From Solen grandis (lineage: Eukaryota; Mollusca; Bivalvia; Adapedonta; Solenidae), in the NCBI GenBank assembly GCA_021229015.1, contig CM037782.1, positions 37,246,912 to 37,310,911 on the forward strand: a stretch of DNA of 64,000 nt. The letters are read 5' to 3'. Under the pieces are notes generated by a model that saw only the letters and a list, made by a program, of their open reading frames with translations, did not search any database and was not told the DNA's origin. A program made the translations under genes and the position numbers. Below are positions 12,301 to 24,394 of this stretch, piece by piece (the stretch's first letter is position 1; the number at the start of each line of letters is the position of its first letter).

Positions 12301-12656
12301 AGCCTAAAATAAAAGACAACACTAATGTTTACCATTAATTCATTTTATTTTAGTTAGAAACAAAATGCATAAGTTATCATGATACATTGGCAATTGTGTT
12401 GTAATTAAATATACAAAATCATAAAAACCAATTGACTATTATGTATATGTTTTCATGACAATAACTAAGATTTCTTAAAACAAGAACATTAAGGACAGTT
12501 GATGTTGTTATTCTTTTATCCTATTTTACCAATGCGAGCTATGTAAATAAATGGTCGTTCTTTAAAACTGCTAGTACTAACTGGTGTTTAGCCAGTAACA
12601 AATTATTGGACTGGCATTTTTTTGCCAGTGGCCAAAAAAACTAAATTTGATCCCTG
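9303..12656 (+). mobile_element. hAT-type DNA transposon, 3,354 bp, complete ends
   Basis: Perfect 15-bp terminal inverted repeats CAGGGATCAAATTTA (9303-9317 and complement 12642-12656) enclose a broken hAT-like transposase gene. The host word TGGAAT lies directly outside both ends (9297-9302 and 12657-12662), giving a 6-bp target duplication. Each end has a subterminal hairpin: ACTCGC..GCGAGT on the left, ACTGGC..GCCAGT on the right. CAGGG termini fit hAT; the duplication is shorter than the usual 8 bp, as in some animal hAT subgroups. Confidence 0.85.
9650..12222 (+). pseudogene. hAT-like transposase (ZNF862/C17orf113-like), broken
   Basis: The first exon (from ATG 9650) encodes a Ser/Lys-rich start, TVKKWEREL and the first half of a zinc finger (CAVCKQH). 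A GTAAGT donor follows at 9946. After an intron of about 0.4 kb the finger completes as CHRNSAGHK. The hAT RNase-H core follows with GYCSDGASVMMGSKKG and CLAHRLELAVKD, and the C-terminal dimerisation block has YPLSNASCERCFSAMKR. Three lesions are visible: a one-base loss near 10735-10742 (the sense continues as TESEKEVIM in the next frame), an in-frame TAA at 11400-11402, and a frameshift near 11765-11800. Acceptors at 10338 and 10352 are both possible; only 10352 keeps phase with the donor. Family by motif order; inactive as it stands. Confidence 0.8.
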
Positions 12657-13290
12657 TGGAATGTCCTTCTATCACAAAATCAAATCTTGTGGTGCAAACA
12701 ACTTCTACATTACTTCAATGATTTTGCTAGATTTTTGCTTATGGATTTAGGACGATGTGTAAAAGTGTGCACGTGACATTATTTCAAAGCAAAAGGTTAC
12801 AGAATTATGGCCCCTTGTTGGACTTAAAAAAATCTGTCTGTCTGTGGCAAAAATCTAATTCTACGTAAGTTCACCAATAGAGATTTTGCATATGCTTTTA
12901 TTATGACCTGTAGATGTATGCTGACATAATTTATATGTACAACAATTAAAGAAAGAGTTATTGCCCCTGAATTATCTAAAATATCTTGTGATGTGAACTA
13001 CTTCTACATTAATTCACTAATTCAGCTTAAATTTGCATATGCACTAATAATGACAAATAAATGTGTGTGACATGATTTCTATGTGTAAACTTCTAAAGAA
13101 AAAATGATGGCCCCCAATTTGACATAAAAATTTGCTGACAGTTTTTGCTCTATAAAAAAGTCACATGGCAGGAGTATTCATCACATTCATAGATAGTTCT
13201 AGTTTATTTTAGAAAAGGGACATAACTCTCTCAACATTTACTGGATAGTGACAAAAATTAGTGATGGTTTAAGTCTATCAAAAGCTATTT
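12657..13290. other. repeat-like sequence, no gene seen
   Basis: Repeated phrases such as CTTCTACATTA and TTTTGCATATGC (about 12700-13040) suggest an old dispersed repeat. No open frame with family resemblance. Confidence 0.35.
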
Positions 13291-13388
13291 ATCAGATGTT
13301 TGTTTATTGGTTTAATGTCCAACCAACAGTATTTCATTCATTTTAAGTATGTCTACTTGAGCTATGTATACATATTGCTGCCACACTG
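13291..13388 (-). mobile_element. SINE, first part of a split copy
   Basis: TGTTTGTTTATTGGTTTAAT through GCTGCCACACTG matches the tail half of the SINE complete at 31680-31993. It is cut exactly at CACTG, where a CAGGG-type terminus starts. The missing half resumes at 42838, also with CACTG. Confidence 0.75.
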
Positions 13389-14141
13389 CAGGGGTGGCGA
13401 AATCTCATTTTATTTTACTTGTCCACGGATAACCAAAATTAAAATTTCACTTGTCCGTAGCAAAACACTACTTGTCCATACTTTTTGAAAAACTATTGGT
13501 ATAAGATATGGAAATAGTTGAAATTTTATTACTACTCTTAATAAATTAATTTAGGCATGTAAAAAAAACATTAAATTAACTACCTTAACACTGACATTTG
13601 AAACATTTTTTACTGACTGATTTAACAATCAAACTGTTTAATACCGCAGAATTGTCTTATGAATCTGTTATTGCCGTCAAATTCGACATTTTGATTGGCC
13701 CTCATCATCAACTCTAAGCCATGGGAAGTCTTTAAGGCATGATTCTTAAAATGATCTTTAACGCTTTGTTTCTTCGTATTTTTAATCTTGTTTTTTTTAT
13801 TGTTTTCTTGGGGGTTTGATCGGGATATTCTTCCCCTTTTCTAGTTTGGGAAGATTTTTAATAAGGAATCGATCCATTTGACAAGGAACTTACGATTATA
13901 GACTGTGCGTTAAAGTGCTGACTTTGACCCAAACTGCCCGCAGCGGTTACTTCCCCTTATCTTTACAGTAAACCATAAACGTTTCTATAGTTTAGATGGT
14001 AAAAACTTGCATGGTATTATTGAAAAGATATCATTTTTATAGTGATAATTTGGAAAAGTTCTAAATAATAGAGATTTTGGGATTTGTCGGTCTTGTTTTG
14101 ATAAAATAGGAACAACCTACAATTATGTTAAGACTTTAAAT

Positions 14142-16190
14142 GAAACTAGAACTATCACTAAATGTGATTAATACCCCCGCAATACTGCTTTAGAAATGAT
14201 GAAGTCATTAGGATTAAGAAGAAGAGTATGAAAAAGACATTTTTACATTAGTTTTTTTTCCAGATTTTTGGCCGGGTTACACAGGTTGTGCTTGACCATT
14301 GTATGAAATTGTTTTGAATTCCAACCAGTAGTTTTAAAGTTAAGCTCCGGACAAGGAAAAGTAACAAAGGGCAATAACTCTGTAATTACAATAGATAGAG
14401 TTATGGTTCTTGTGCACTGCACTTCCTCTTATTGTGGTTGACAATTGTATGAAATTGTTTTGAATTCCAACCAGTTCTTTTCAAGTTATGCTATGGACAA
14501 GGAAAAGTAACAAAGGGATAATTACTCTAGATAGAGTTATGGTTCTTTGCACTGCACTTCCTCATATTGTGGTTGACCATTGTATGAAATTGTTTTGAAA
14601 TCCAACCAGTAGTTTAAAAGTTATACTCTGGACAAGGAAAAGTAACAAAGGGCAATAACTCTGTAATTCCTATAGATAGATTTATGGTTCTTGTGCACTG
14701 CACTTCCTCTCATTGTGCTTGACCATTGTATGATATTGTTTTGAAATCCAATCAGTACTTTACAACTTACTGTGAAATCATTTTATTTCGTGGGGATGAA
14801 ATTTCATGGATTCAGTGAAAAAAACATGTTCGTGGGGACAAGAATTCGTGGATTCGTGCATTAGAACATTTTTTTAAAATTTATTTCAACGTTATCTGGA
14901 CGTTGATTCGAAGACCTTTACAAAATTTAAGTTGAAAAGAATGCAGCCTAATATTTATCATAATATGTTAATGACATGACATTTAGTATATGTTAAGATC
15001 TGTTTTCAGAACTTACTTTTAGGGAGCGTTAATCAGACCAAAGTAAGTGTAATAAATCTAAGCTTGTGGCCATATAATTTTCGTAATATTTCGGCCATGT
15101 ATTGCTTAGGATAAAAACCGAGGTCACCACAGTTGTGGCACAGCATGATATCCCAGACCCACTCGTCATCAACTGGGGCTAGACAGGATATCCTGTAGTG
15201 CCTGGGGGCAAGTGGACAATGGGGGCACAGCAGGTGTCAAATCAGTCGTCTTGATGACAACGACAAATCACTGTGCTATATTGGCCATAATACAGGGTGG
15301 ATCTCTTTTACCCATGCAGCTTATCTACGCAGGAACTTGAAGACACTCGTGTACTCAAAAAAATTATGACACAATTTGTAATGAAGCAAAACTTCACAAA
15401 TGAAAGGATAAAACGAGTAATATATATACATGTACATATATCATGTATATATTATAAAACTATGTACCATAAAACACGACTAGTACAGCGACCGCAGTAT
15501 AAACAAAAGTGGGTGGAGTACTGTATATTATGGTGGAAACCAACACAAAATTAGTTGCACTTGTACATTAAACACAAAAAGTAACACAACTAACATTACG
15601 AAGTTTCCTTTGGCGATTTGTTTATTTGCTTTTTAATACATTATATTCCAGAACATAAACTTTATTTATATTATTGAACTCAATTTACTCGAGTCTGTTG
15701 GGGTATGGGAGAAGGTCGTCATTATCGGCGAGCTGTTTGACATGATAAATGAAAACTTTTCGTGGGGACATAAATTCGTGGATAGCGCCGTCCACGAAAT
15801 CAACGAAAATTAATCCCCCACAAAATATTATGATTTTACAGTATACTCCGGACAAGGTTACAAGTTATACTCTGGACAAGGAAAAAATACAAAGGGCAAT
15901 AACTCTGTACTTCCTCATATTGTGGTTGACCATTGTATGAAATTGTTTTGAAATCCAACTTGTACTTTTCAAGTTATGCTCCGGACAAGGAAAAGTAACA
16001 AAGGGCAATAACTCTGTAATAAGTCAAGATGGAGTTATGGTTCTTGTGCACTGCACTTCCTCTCCATGTGCTTGATCATTGCATGAAGTTGTATTGAATT
16101 CCAATAATGCAACGGACCGCTGGACCGACCAACCGACCGACCACCGGGTGACTCCTATATACCCCCCCAAACTTCGTTTCGGGGGTATAA
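14142..16190. repeat. repeat family B, long copy with a nested insertion
   Basis: Starts near 14142 (CTAGAACTATCACTAAATG, ATACCCCCGC). It contains repeated units with GGACAAGGAAAAGTAACAAA and TTCTTGTGCACTGCAC, and ends with ACCGACCGACCACCGGGTGA and a CCCCC..GGGGGTATA hairpin at 16160-16190. A 1,072-bp TA-flanked element interrupts it at 14770-15841. A truncated relative of its start occurs near 26385. Confidence 0.75.
14770..15841. mobile_element. 1,072-bp TA-flanked inverted-repeat element
   Basis: The left end CTGTGAAATCATTTTATTTC pairs with the right end, whose complement is CTGTAAAATCATAATATTTT. Further in, both arms share CGTGGGGA..AATTCGTGGA. The dinucleotide TA is present at both borders (14768-14769, 15842-15843). 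Removing the element plus one TA restores AACTTATACTCCGGACAAGG, the normal text of host repeat B. The TA target suggests a Tc1/mariner-type source, but it encodes no recognisable protein. Confidence 0.8.
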
Positions 16191-16440
16191 AAATATCTGT
16201 AATTGCAGGAATCACCACAGCGTTTTAAATGCATGTCAAGTAGTCCTTTAACTCCCAAATTTAAACTGACACCAGGTTCTAGAATGTTATAAAAAAATTA
16301 AAAACAAGGAGATCTTTACCATTGTTATCTACCTTACCAAATCCAGAGGCATCAGATGGGTCGATTTCATGTCCCCTTAGTTCTCATATTGCCCCTTTGT
16401 CTGCTGTTAATTTTCAAATTGACCATGAATACAGTATTCA

Positions 16441-17040
16441 AACAAGAGGGCCAAGATGGCTCTGTGTCACTCACCTGAGTAAGATGGCTGTGTTAGGCAT
16501 AATGACAAAAAATCTGGCATCTAAAGTGTTTTTCTAACATTTGACTAAGTGACCTACATATTGATCCTACCTGAATTTGCACTCAACTGGGAATTCATGC
16601 AGTCATCATTCATATCAAGTTTAATGAAGACTGGGACAAAAATGTAGGCCTGAAGAGTGTTCACAAGAGTTTTCTAAGATTTGACCTGGTGACCTAGTTT
16701 TTGACCCAACATGACCCAATTTCAAACTTATCCAAGATATTAAGTAGACAAACATCCTGACCAAATTTTATGAAGATTGGGCCAAAACTGTGGCCTCTAG
16801 AGTGTTTACAAGGTTTTTCTAAATTTTGACCTGGTGACCTAGTTTTTGACCCCATATGACCAATTTTGAACTCATCCGAGATATTATGTAGACAAACATC
16901 CTGACCAAGTTTCATGAAGATTGGACCAAAACTGTGGCCTCTATAGTGTTCACAAGCAATTGTTGACGACGGACGACGCACGACGGACAAAAGACGATCA
17001 CAAAAGCTCACCTGAGCACAAGTGCTCAGGTGAGCTAAAA
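16441..17040. repeat. palindrome-ended repeat family A, full copy
   Basis: Starts AACAAGAGGGCCAAGATGGC then CACTCACCTGAG. It ends with a GACGACGGACGACGCACGAC tract and the near-perfect palindrome GCTCACCTGAGCAC-AA-GTGCTCAGGTGAGC (about 17006-17035). Both ends carry CTCACCTGAG. Internal ~160-bp units repeat (ACCTGGTGACCTAGTTTTTG at about 16684 and 16830). Confidence 0.8.
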
Positions 17041-17393
17041 TCTGAAAACCCTTTCATAAAAATCGCCTGGAATTGCCAAATACGCTTTCTGCCTTATCCT
17101 GCTTGAAGCAGTGTGATACAGAAGGTGAAATAAATGATCACCATATTGAAAATATTGTGGAGCAAATATTTTCAAATCCAGTAATTATTTTTCTCTTGAC
17201 ATCCATAAATATAAAACCTTGAGTAGTTTTGAAACTATAATCTATTATGTATCGCAGAATTAACTATATGAGGATATTTAAGACTTTGAATGAAAATGGC
17301 TAGTGTTAACTAGATTAAATTAGAAAAATTAAAACTTTTCTTTGACTGCTCTTTTTCAAAGCTTAAAACCTATTGCTGTTTTTACTGTGTGAA

Positions 17394-17706
17394 TGTTTGT
17401 TTGTTTGTTGTGTTTAACATCCCACTGATGGTATTTCAGTCATTTTGAGACAATGTCTGCTTTAGACAGATATAATGCTGCCACTCTGCAGTATCATGCC
17501 ATAAACATGTGGCATGATACCACACTGAGTCACATTATCCTGACACTACATCAACCAGTCCTGGAACTACCATTTTTTGTTGTGCACCAATCAAGGTAGC
17601 TATAACAGTACCATTTTATACGACTTTGGGATGTTTCGACCAGGATCGAACCAACGACCCCCTGCTTCCGAGGCTGACACTCTAACCACTCATCCACCGG
17701 GGACGG
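17394..17706 (-). mobile_element. tRNA-derived SINE, near-complete copy
   Basis: Minus strand: the head starts near 17706 with CCGTCCCCGGTGGATGAGTG (A-box-like) and has a B box GGTTCGATCC (around 17640). The body follows with GTATCATGCCACATG, CATTATATCTGTCT and GACTGAAATACCATC, ending in a CAAACAAACAAACA tail. Same family as 31680, 24395, 20660 and 37297. Confidence 0.8.
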
Positions 17707-18311
17707 TCATTGTGTGAATGGAGCTGAATTTTTATTTTTATTCACCCACTGTGTGAATTGAGGTTAATAAATTCAAGCATAATCCGTAGCCAAATTTTTA
17801 TGTAATGTCAGAAACATGTAGCAAATACTGAACTGATGTTAACAAACTAACTTTACTGACATGATTGGAGACAAGGGTTTTAAGCAATCAATAGCCTCGG
17901 CAGTATTGATTCACCCTACAAAAAGTCTCGCCTCTTGGCTGGTCTTGTTTAGTTTGTTTTATAACATCATGAGTTTGAGCTTTATGAATTCAATAATACC
18001 AGTGCAAATAATATCAATTCTTAAATAACATAAAAAATATGAAGAAAATACTTCATGCTAGATATAAAGTTGAATTTTGCAAAAAAAAAAAAAAAAAAAA
18101 AAAATGCTACATGTAATTTTTGTTGTGAAGGTCAAGAATCCAAAATGAATTTAACAACAAGCATTTCCATAAGAGTGCTTTTTTGCGGACAGCTCTTGTT
18201 AGACTTAAAGGACCATAACTAGTAAACTTGGATGTTAATAAAAAAAAAAACCATTCAGTATTGTAAAGCAGTTTATGTATATAACACAGTAATATTATGA
18301 CGTGGTTTCAG

Positions 18312-19060
18312 GCATTATTGAAAGCCGTGCAGAAAAAGTTACTTCAAGACATTGATAAAGAATGCTCTACACTTGTGTCAAAAGAAGCTGCTTTGTGCAG
18401 TGTTTTGTCACGACACAGAACTGTGAAGACTTTGATAGAACATGGGGACCATCTGTTAGATGACATTATATTTGAAATATCCGAGAGGTTTGTATTTTTC
18501 TCTATGAATTGATGTTTCACCGTGTTTTTTTTACTGAATGTTGGTTTTGATTAAAAATTACCAGTGAATGTATATTGTGAATTAAATTCTTGGACATTGT
18601 TTATCTGTACTCACTTACTAGTCTATATTAAAGGAGGTTCCAGTATATGTATTATATACAATTCAGAATTACATAATGCATCTAAATGTTATTAAATAGA
18701 AAATTGTTATTTAAATCATAAAAGGTATGTTTGATGTAATGTGTGTGTATATCTGCTATAAGAAATGTCAATATAAAAGATCAGTTTATACTGTTTACCT
18801 TCCCCTAAAACATGCATCAGAATTAAAGTTGAACTATAATGACCATAAATAAATAAACCTCAGAATTGTATTTGAATAGGATGCCATTTATCCTGGATAT
18901 TATCACACTAATGTCAACTGCAGCAAGAGAGCCAACTGAGAGTAAGATAGCACCAGTGGCTGCAGCATATTCCATTTTGATGAATTCCCGCAATAATCAT
19001 CTTTAAGCTTGGCACAGAATGACCACATTTGTAGCAATTAAAGGCCACATGGATGACTCA
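18312..19060 (+). pseudogene. two exons of an unnamed multi-copy gene, one internal stop
   Basis: Exon 18312-18487 (acceptor TTTCAG, donor GTTTGT) encodes ALLKAVQKKLL, DKECSTLVSKE, SVLSRHR and IIFEISER. Exon 18880-19060 (acceptor AATAG, donor GTAAGC) joins in phase through an Arg codon and encodes PFILDIITLMSTAAR, IAPVAAAYSILMNSRNNHL, then a TAA at 19004-19006, then AWHRMTTFVAIKGHMDD in the same frame. The pattern (KEC..L, SVL, MNSRN..L..QR-like) recalls large invertebrate protein families often linked to DUF6589-type proteins; that link is from memory and uncertain. The stop replaces a residue in the middle of a conserved run, so this copy is probably dead. It lies inside the candidate 29.4-kb element and could be its old cargo. 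Confidence 0.5.
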
Positions 19061-20660
19061 GTAAGCAATTTTTAGTTTTATTGTCATCACTCTTTTGTCC
19101 TTGATGTTGTCAGTGTCATCACATTGAAAAACTTTAATCTTCATATTTAACAATTAAACCATATGTCATCAAACTTCATATTATTTTTCTGTATCATAAG
19201 GACTGCATTTTCATCAAGGACCATAACTCATATATTCATTTTGACAAAATTTGTTACCGTTTAAAAAAAAAAGTTTAAAACTTTACACTGTACATAACTT
19301 AGAAACAATCAAAGTTCACATACTTGTTCAGTATTACAAGGGCTACATTATCAACAATAGTCAAAACTTTGGAAAAAAAATACCCCCACACAGCCTTTGT
19401 TTCAAGTGTCCAGCTATAGGAGGTAAGTCACAATGAATTGATGTTTTCAATTGACATATTACACAAAACTATTTCACAATAATAATCTTTTTATACCAAA
19501 TCAAAATTGTTCTCATTTTAATGAAACCCAAATCATACCAAATCTGCAACATTGCATTAAACAAAAAAGAAGTGTGTCACCAAAAGGCTGTTTCTAAGTG
19601 AAGAGCTAGTGAAGCTTCCTATGAAATATGATTGAAATCCATCCAGTAGTTATTGAAAAATAGCGTGGACAAAGAAAACTCCAAGAAATCAACAAAGTGC
19701 CATAACTCAAAAGAAAATCAGTCAACCGTAACCATTTCATAATATGCAAATCTGTGCTTGATATTGAAGCTTCCTATGACCGATTGAAATCCATCCAGTA
19801 GTTATTGAGAAATAGCATGGACAAAGAAAACTCCAGAAAATCAGCAAAGGGCCATAACTCAAAAGAAAATCAGTCAACCGTAACCATTTCATAATATGCA
19901 CATCTGTGCTTGATATTGAAGCTTCCTATGACGTTTGTTTGAAATCCATCCAGTAGTTATTGAGAAATAACCTTTCAGGAAATTTAAAAAAAAAAAAAAA
20001 ATCGATCGCAGGTCATATCGTCCACGGTTAGCATCGTACTTTATTTTAAAAAAAGGAAGGCCTTGGTGAAAAATCATTGTATATACAATAAATCTGTTAA
20101 CAAATGTGCGATCCGCAATAAAACTCATTTTGGTTTACACTAAATCATCGCTTGGTTATCTTACATGTAGATCTATAAATATTTAAGGAAAAAAACATTA
20201 TTGTTTTACTCCTTTAGATATATAAGAATTTCTGTCGGAATATTTGTTCATGACCAACTGCTGGCAGTGACTTGGAATTTTTTAACATTGAATGCTGAAT
20301 AAAATTCAGCTATATTATGTCCATTGTCATTGCTGTAATAAAATGAAATCTGATTGATTTAACACAAATTTTTTGTTTTTATTTCAGCTGAAACAGTCTT
20401 AGTGTAGCAACATGTCCAACCATGTTTTCAACAAGGATGATGCCTCCTCTTGTCCACTTTGTAGACAACACAGACTTTGGATCATGGTGATTTACAAAAG
20501 GTAAATAGACTCTTATTAGAAATGAATACATTTTTTGTGAAAAAAAAAAAAGTTTCTAAGATCCTTGAATACTGAAGTGTCGCATATCAAAGAACAACTT
20601 GAGACATCCACAAAGCTACTGCCTTTACCTTTTTCATGGTAGTTTATTAGACAGGAAGTT
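19061..20660. other. no gene supported; includes a ~153-bp tandem repeat
   Basis: 19611-19985 holds about 2.4 units of a 153-bp repeat (GAAGCTTCCTATGA at 19611, 19765 and 19918). 20392-20500 starts after a good TTTATTTCAG acceptor and might be a worn exon, but every frame carries an early stop or lacks similarity. Confidence 0.4.
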
Positions 20661-20890
20661 TACCTTACATAACACTGTCCCCAGTGGTAAGGGTGTCTGC
20701 CTCTGGAACTGGAAGCCTGGGGTTCCTGTCCCTAGCAGAAAAATGGCACTGTATCTCCCTTGTTTGGTGCTCAGCATATTAGAATAGGTCCCATTCGTGG
20801 TGTTTGGGATAATGCAACTTGGGAGTGGTGTCATGCCAACTATCTATGGCGTGATACTGCAGTGTAACAGCACTATATCTCTCAAACTTA
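20660..20890 (+). mobile_element. SINE, plus-strand partial copy
   Basis: It follows the SINE order from head to body: CCCAGTGGTAAGGGTGTCTG, GGTTCCTGTCCC in place of the B box, GGCACTGTATCTCCC, TCATGCCAACTATCTATGGC and ATACTGCAGTGTAACAGCAC. The CAAA tail is missing. Confidence 0.55.
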
Positions 20891-21769
20891 GTTTTCAAAT
20901 TATAGGTGTCATACTTCTATTGCAACTGAGTTTGATTGTGGCTGAACTCAATTTCTCCTAGTTAACTGACATTGTAAGATGGAAAAATATTTTGAATTTA
21001 TAATGATGAGAAAATTTTGGTTTTACACATTTACATGCACAGTCAGAACTTCATCTTTATCATTAATAGTGGTATGAATGGGAATAAGGATCAATGATCA
21101 AATCTGAGTAAACACTAAATGTTTAAATACAAAGGCAGACTATAGGCTTTGCGCTTCTTAGTTATTTTACTTTAAAATCATTTTACTTTTTTTTTTTCTT
21201 TTTTTTTTTTTAAGTTTCAGACATGATTGTGGGAGGAAGAAAGCTGAAGTCCTTGCAGAATATGAGCAAAATTTCAATGTAAATTTATGCGTAACATCAG
21301 CATATGTTCAGGAATGTCAACAAGGACTTGGACATTCCTCTTTCAAAGTGGAAACTGATCTCTGACCCATGGCGCATTGGATCATCAGGACCACTGATCT
21401 AGGTGAATTCAAGGAAAATCGCTTTGGAACTTGGACTTCAGTGAATTCAAGGCATCCAACAGGTGGCACAAGTTTTAAAAACGTTATAAGTGTTTTTAAT
21501 ACAATAGGTGGAGAAAGAGGAGGTTGTTCAGGACTTGGAACATAGGCTATAGTGCATTATGAAAAAACAAAAAACATTAATTTAATAAAGGATGAAACCG
21601 GATACTACTCTTAAGCATGGGGAATCAATATCCATGTTGGTCACTGTAATTTGTTTAAAAAAAAAAGATTGTTTAGACTGTTGATACAGATGTGATGACA
21701 TGAATAAAAATTCTTTTCGTATCCAGCCATGTTGCCTGTTTATATCCCCTGGTCCACCATACTCACTGC

Positions 21770-22140
21770 ATGAGTATTTGGCACCATTGAATTTCCATTA
21801 ATTACATTGAAGGTTATTGATATTTCATTTTAAATCATTGATTCACCATTATTTTATGTAAAATGACACCACCAAAATACCATTGAAAAACCATTTTATT
21901 CCATTAAAATCCCTCATTGGATACCATTGAAAATAATTTATTTTTCATTTTTTTAGGGAGAGCTCATTTGCATATTTCGGCTCATTTCAATGGTGTTTCA
22001 ATTGAATTTCAATGGTGTTTTGATGGAGTTTCAATGGTTGCACTATTTAGTATATAAAGACTTTCAGTGGTCCTTCAAGGGTTGTGCTACATTTGGTTCT
22101 GCAAAGAGAAATGGTAATTCAATGGTGTTTCAAGCCATTT
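21770..22140. repeat. short-word foldback array (CCATTGAA / TTCAATGG)
   Basis: In the left half (to about 21930) CCATT or CCATTGAA recurs on the plus strand. In the right half (from about 21980) the complement TTCAATGG recurs. Spacing is irregular, so the segment folds on itself without having ordinary long inverted arms. No gene. Confidence 0.6.
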
Positions 22141-23479
22141 CATTTCGATAAGGGAAGGGAGAATTTGATGACAATAGATCTTTTTACACTTTTTTATAGC
22201 CTTTGTATTTTTTACCAATGTCTCATATTTACAAGGAACATACCATAGGTGATCCTTTAAGTTTGGATGGAGTTTGGGGTCTCTGGGTTCATGGTAAAGT
22301 CTTGCATTTATATATTTTTGATAAAGTTGAATATTTTTCAACCTCATTACAAGTCATAGCAATGACTTGCCAACTTATATTTTTCACAATTACAAAATGC
22401 CATGACTCTGTCAAGTTATATAATTGTGTTTACAATTTTTTTGGCAATTTTTCTGTCCATAACTGAGTGAATGCGTAAACATTTTTTTAAATATTGTTAC
22501 TGACAAGATTTTGAGCCGGGGGCATTTGTGTTTACCAAACACGTTCTTGTTTCAGAATGCTAAATGTCAAAAAATTTGTGTTTGATTGGCAGGCAAACAG
22601 CTTAGAACTTGACGCTGAGTTCTGAAAATACATTGATTAAAAATGGATTAGATTTACCCTTATCGATATAGTATATCACAATATTGCAAATGAATGGTTA
22701 AACATGTAAACAAAAGTTTTTATGCTGTAATGGATAGCATAAGTTAATCATGAATAAGTGTGCTATTTTGGGACAGCCCTGGTACATGTATGTTGGAACT
22801 TAATTTACTTTGAGAATTACTTGTCGCAGAAATGAGAATTACTTGTCACAGAAACAATTTTACTATTAGCTGACATACAGTTGGGCAAATATTTTTTTTT
22901 ACTTTTCATAGTTTTTCATATAGGTATACAGTTTCTGTTATCATACTCTGCTATCATGCTAAGTTTAAGAAAAATACTGAAAATGTCCTTAATTGACCCA
23001 TAGTAGTGTTTATACGAAATGATGCTATTGGAAAATTATTTACTGTTTCAGTTTCCTATATACATGTAGTGCTTTCTAATTTTATTATAGAAAATTGGTA
23101 ATGCATTTGGTATTAACAAACTTGTAAGATACACCCAACACTCACTAGTCATTATTGTTAATTTGCATTTTTCTCATTTGTGTATATTTACAATCTGGCC
23201 ATTTGATTGTGGGCCTTGTAATAAAACTGTTATATTGATAAACTGAGGTAATTTTTTATCTTAATCTTTAGCACATCTATCAGCATGCAGTGCTGGTCTG
23301 TCTGCCTTCCTTCAATTATTTATGAGTCAGCAGTACACTTGTCACAGTGCACACTAGTTTCTAAGTTTTGAGAGTTGTAAAAAAAATGTTTAAAATGTCA
23401 ACATGGACATAGAATTATATTTGTGCCCATCTTACAAAATACAGAATGGTTTGATAAATGGTAAAACAGCCCTTTTAAG
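22141..23479. other. AT-rich, no gene seen
   Basis: Overlapping open frames on both strands at 22087-22466 lack motifs and splice context. The rest shows no repeat ends or coding signal. Confidence 0.35.
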
Positions 23480-23860
23480 TCTGACCATGGACTACCAAGG
23501 TATTTCATGGTCTATTGACCATGTTTTGTTTCTCATGGCCACCAGGGTCTCCAATAAATTAACATGGTAGAACATGGTGTCAGTAGACATGATCTACCAT
23601 GTTATTTAATGGTAGACCATGGTGGTGGTTGTTAAACCATGGTTAGGTGACCATGAAAAGCTGTGTTGCCATTTAACAAAACATGGTCTACTATGGTAGA
23701 CCATGGTGGTGGTGACCATGTTAGCAACCATGGTTAGGTGACCATGAAAAGCTGTGGTGCCATTTAACAAAACATGGTCTACTATGGTAGTTTATGGTTA
23801 CAGGACCATGAAATACCATTGTAGTTCATGGTAGTTCATCGTTAAATGACCATGAATTTC
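23480..23860. repeat. short-word array of ACCATGG / CATGGT
   Basis: The self-complementary core CCATGG and its variants ACCATG and CATGGT occur more than twenty times in about 380 bp. A longer unit containing AGGTGACCATGAAAAGCTGT is present twice (about 23646 and 23735). Confidence 0.75.
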
Positions 23861-24394
23861 GCTGGGGTGAATATATATTGCATTTTTCTTGAAAAAGGGA
23901 AATATATTGAGGAATATTTATATATATTTGCATGAGTGATGATAGTATAAAATTGTTGTATTATTCAATTACCTGGAAGGGTAAACATTAATTTAAAAAT
24001 ATTATTGTATTTAATAAATAATACAAAAACAGTCAAGTATACTGAAATGATAACAGGATCATTTCAGTTCAAAACAATATATGTAATGTATGTGTTATAT
24101 GTGTTTGTTATTTCAATGCATTTAAGTGAAATGAATAAAAGATAACTTATTTAACAGGGTCTGTTATTTATCAGCATATAAAATGCAAAAACCAAATCTC
24201 CATTGTACAAGTGTATATTATTTCTTATAACATTATAACGATTATATATGATTCATTGACTGGTTTCTGTCGTTCCAAATGAGCTAATAAAGAACATTCC
24301 TATCTAACATATATGAATATAACTGTTTAGACTATTCTGAGTGAAAATTTCTCCAATTAAGACTATAGCTACCATGCTTTGGGCTCAATATGAA

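Noticed and set aside
22087..22466. Overlapping 86- and 87-codon frames on opposite strands
   Set aside because: No motifs and no splice context, and they partly cover the CCATTGAA word array.
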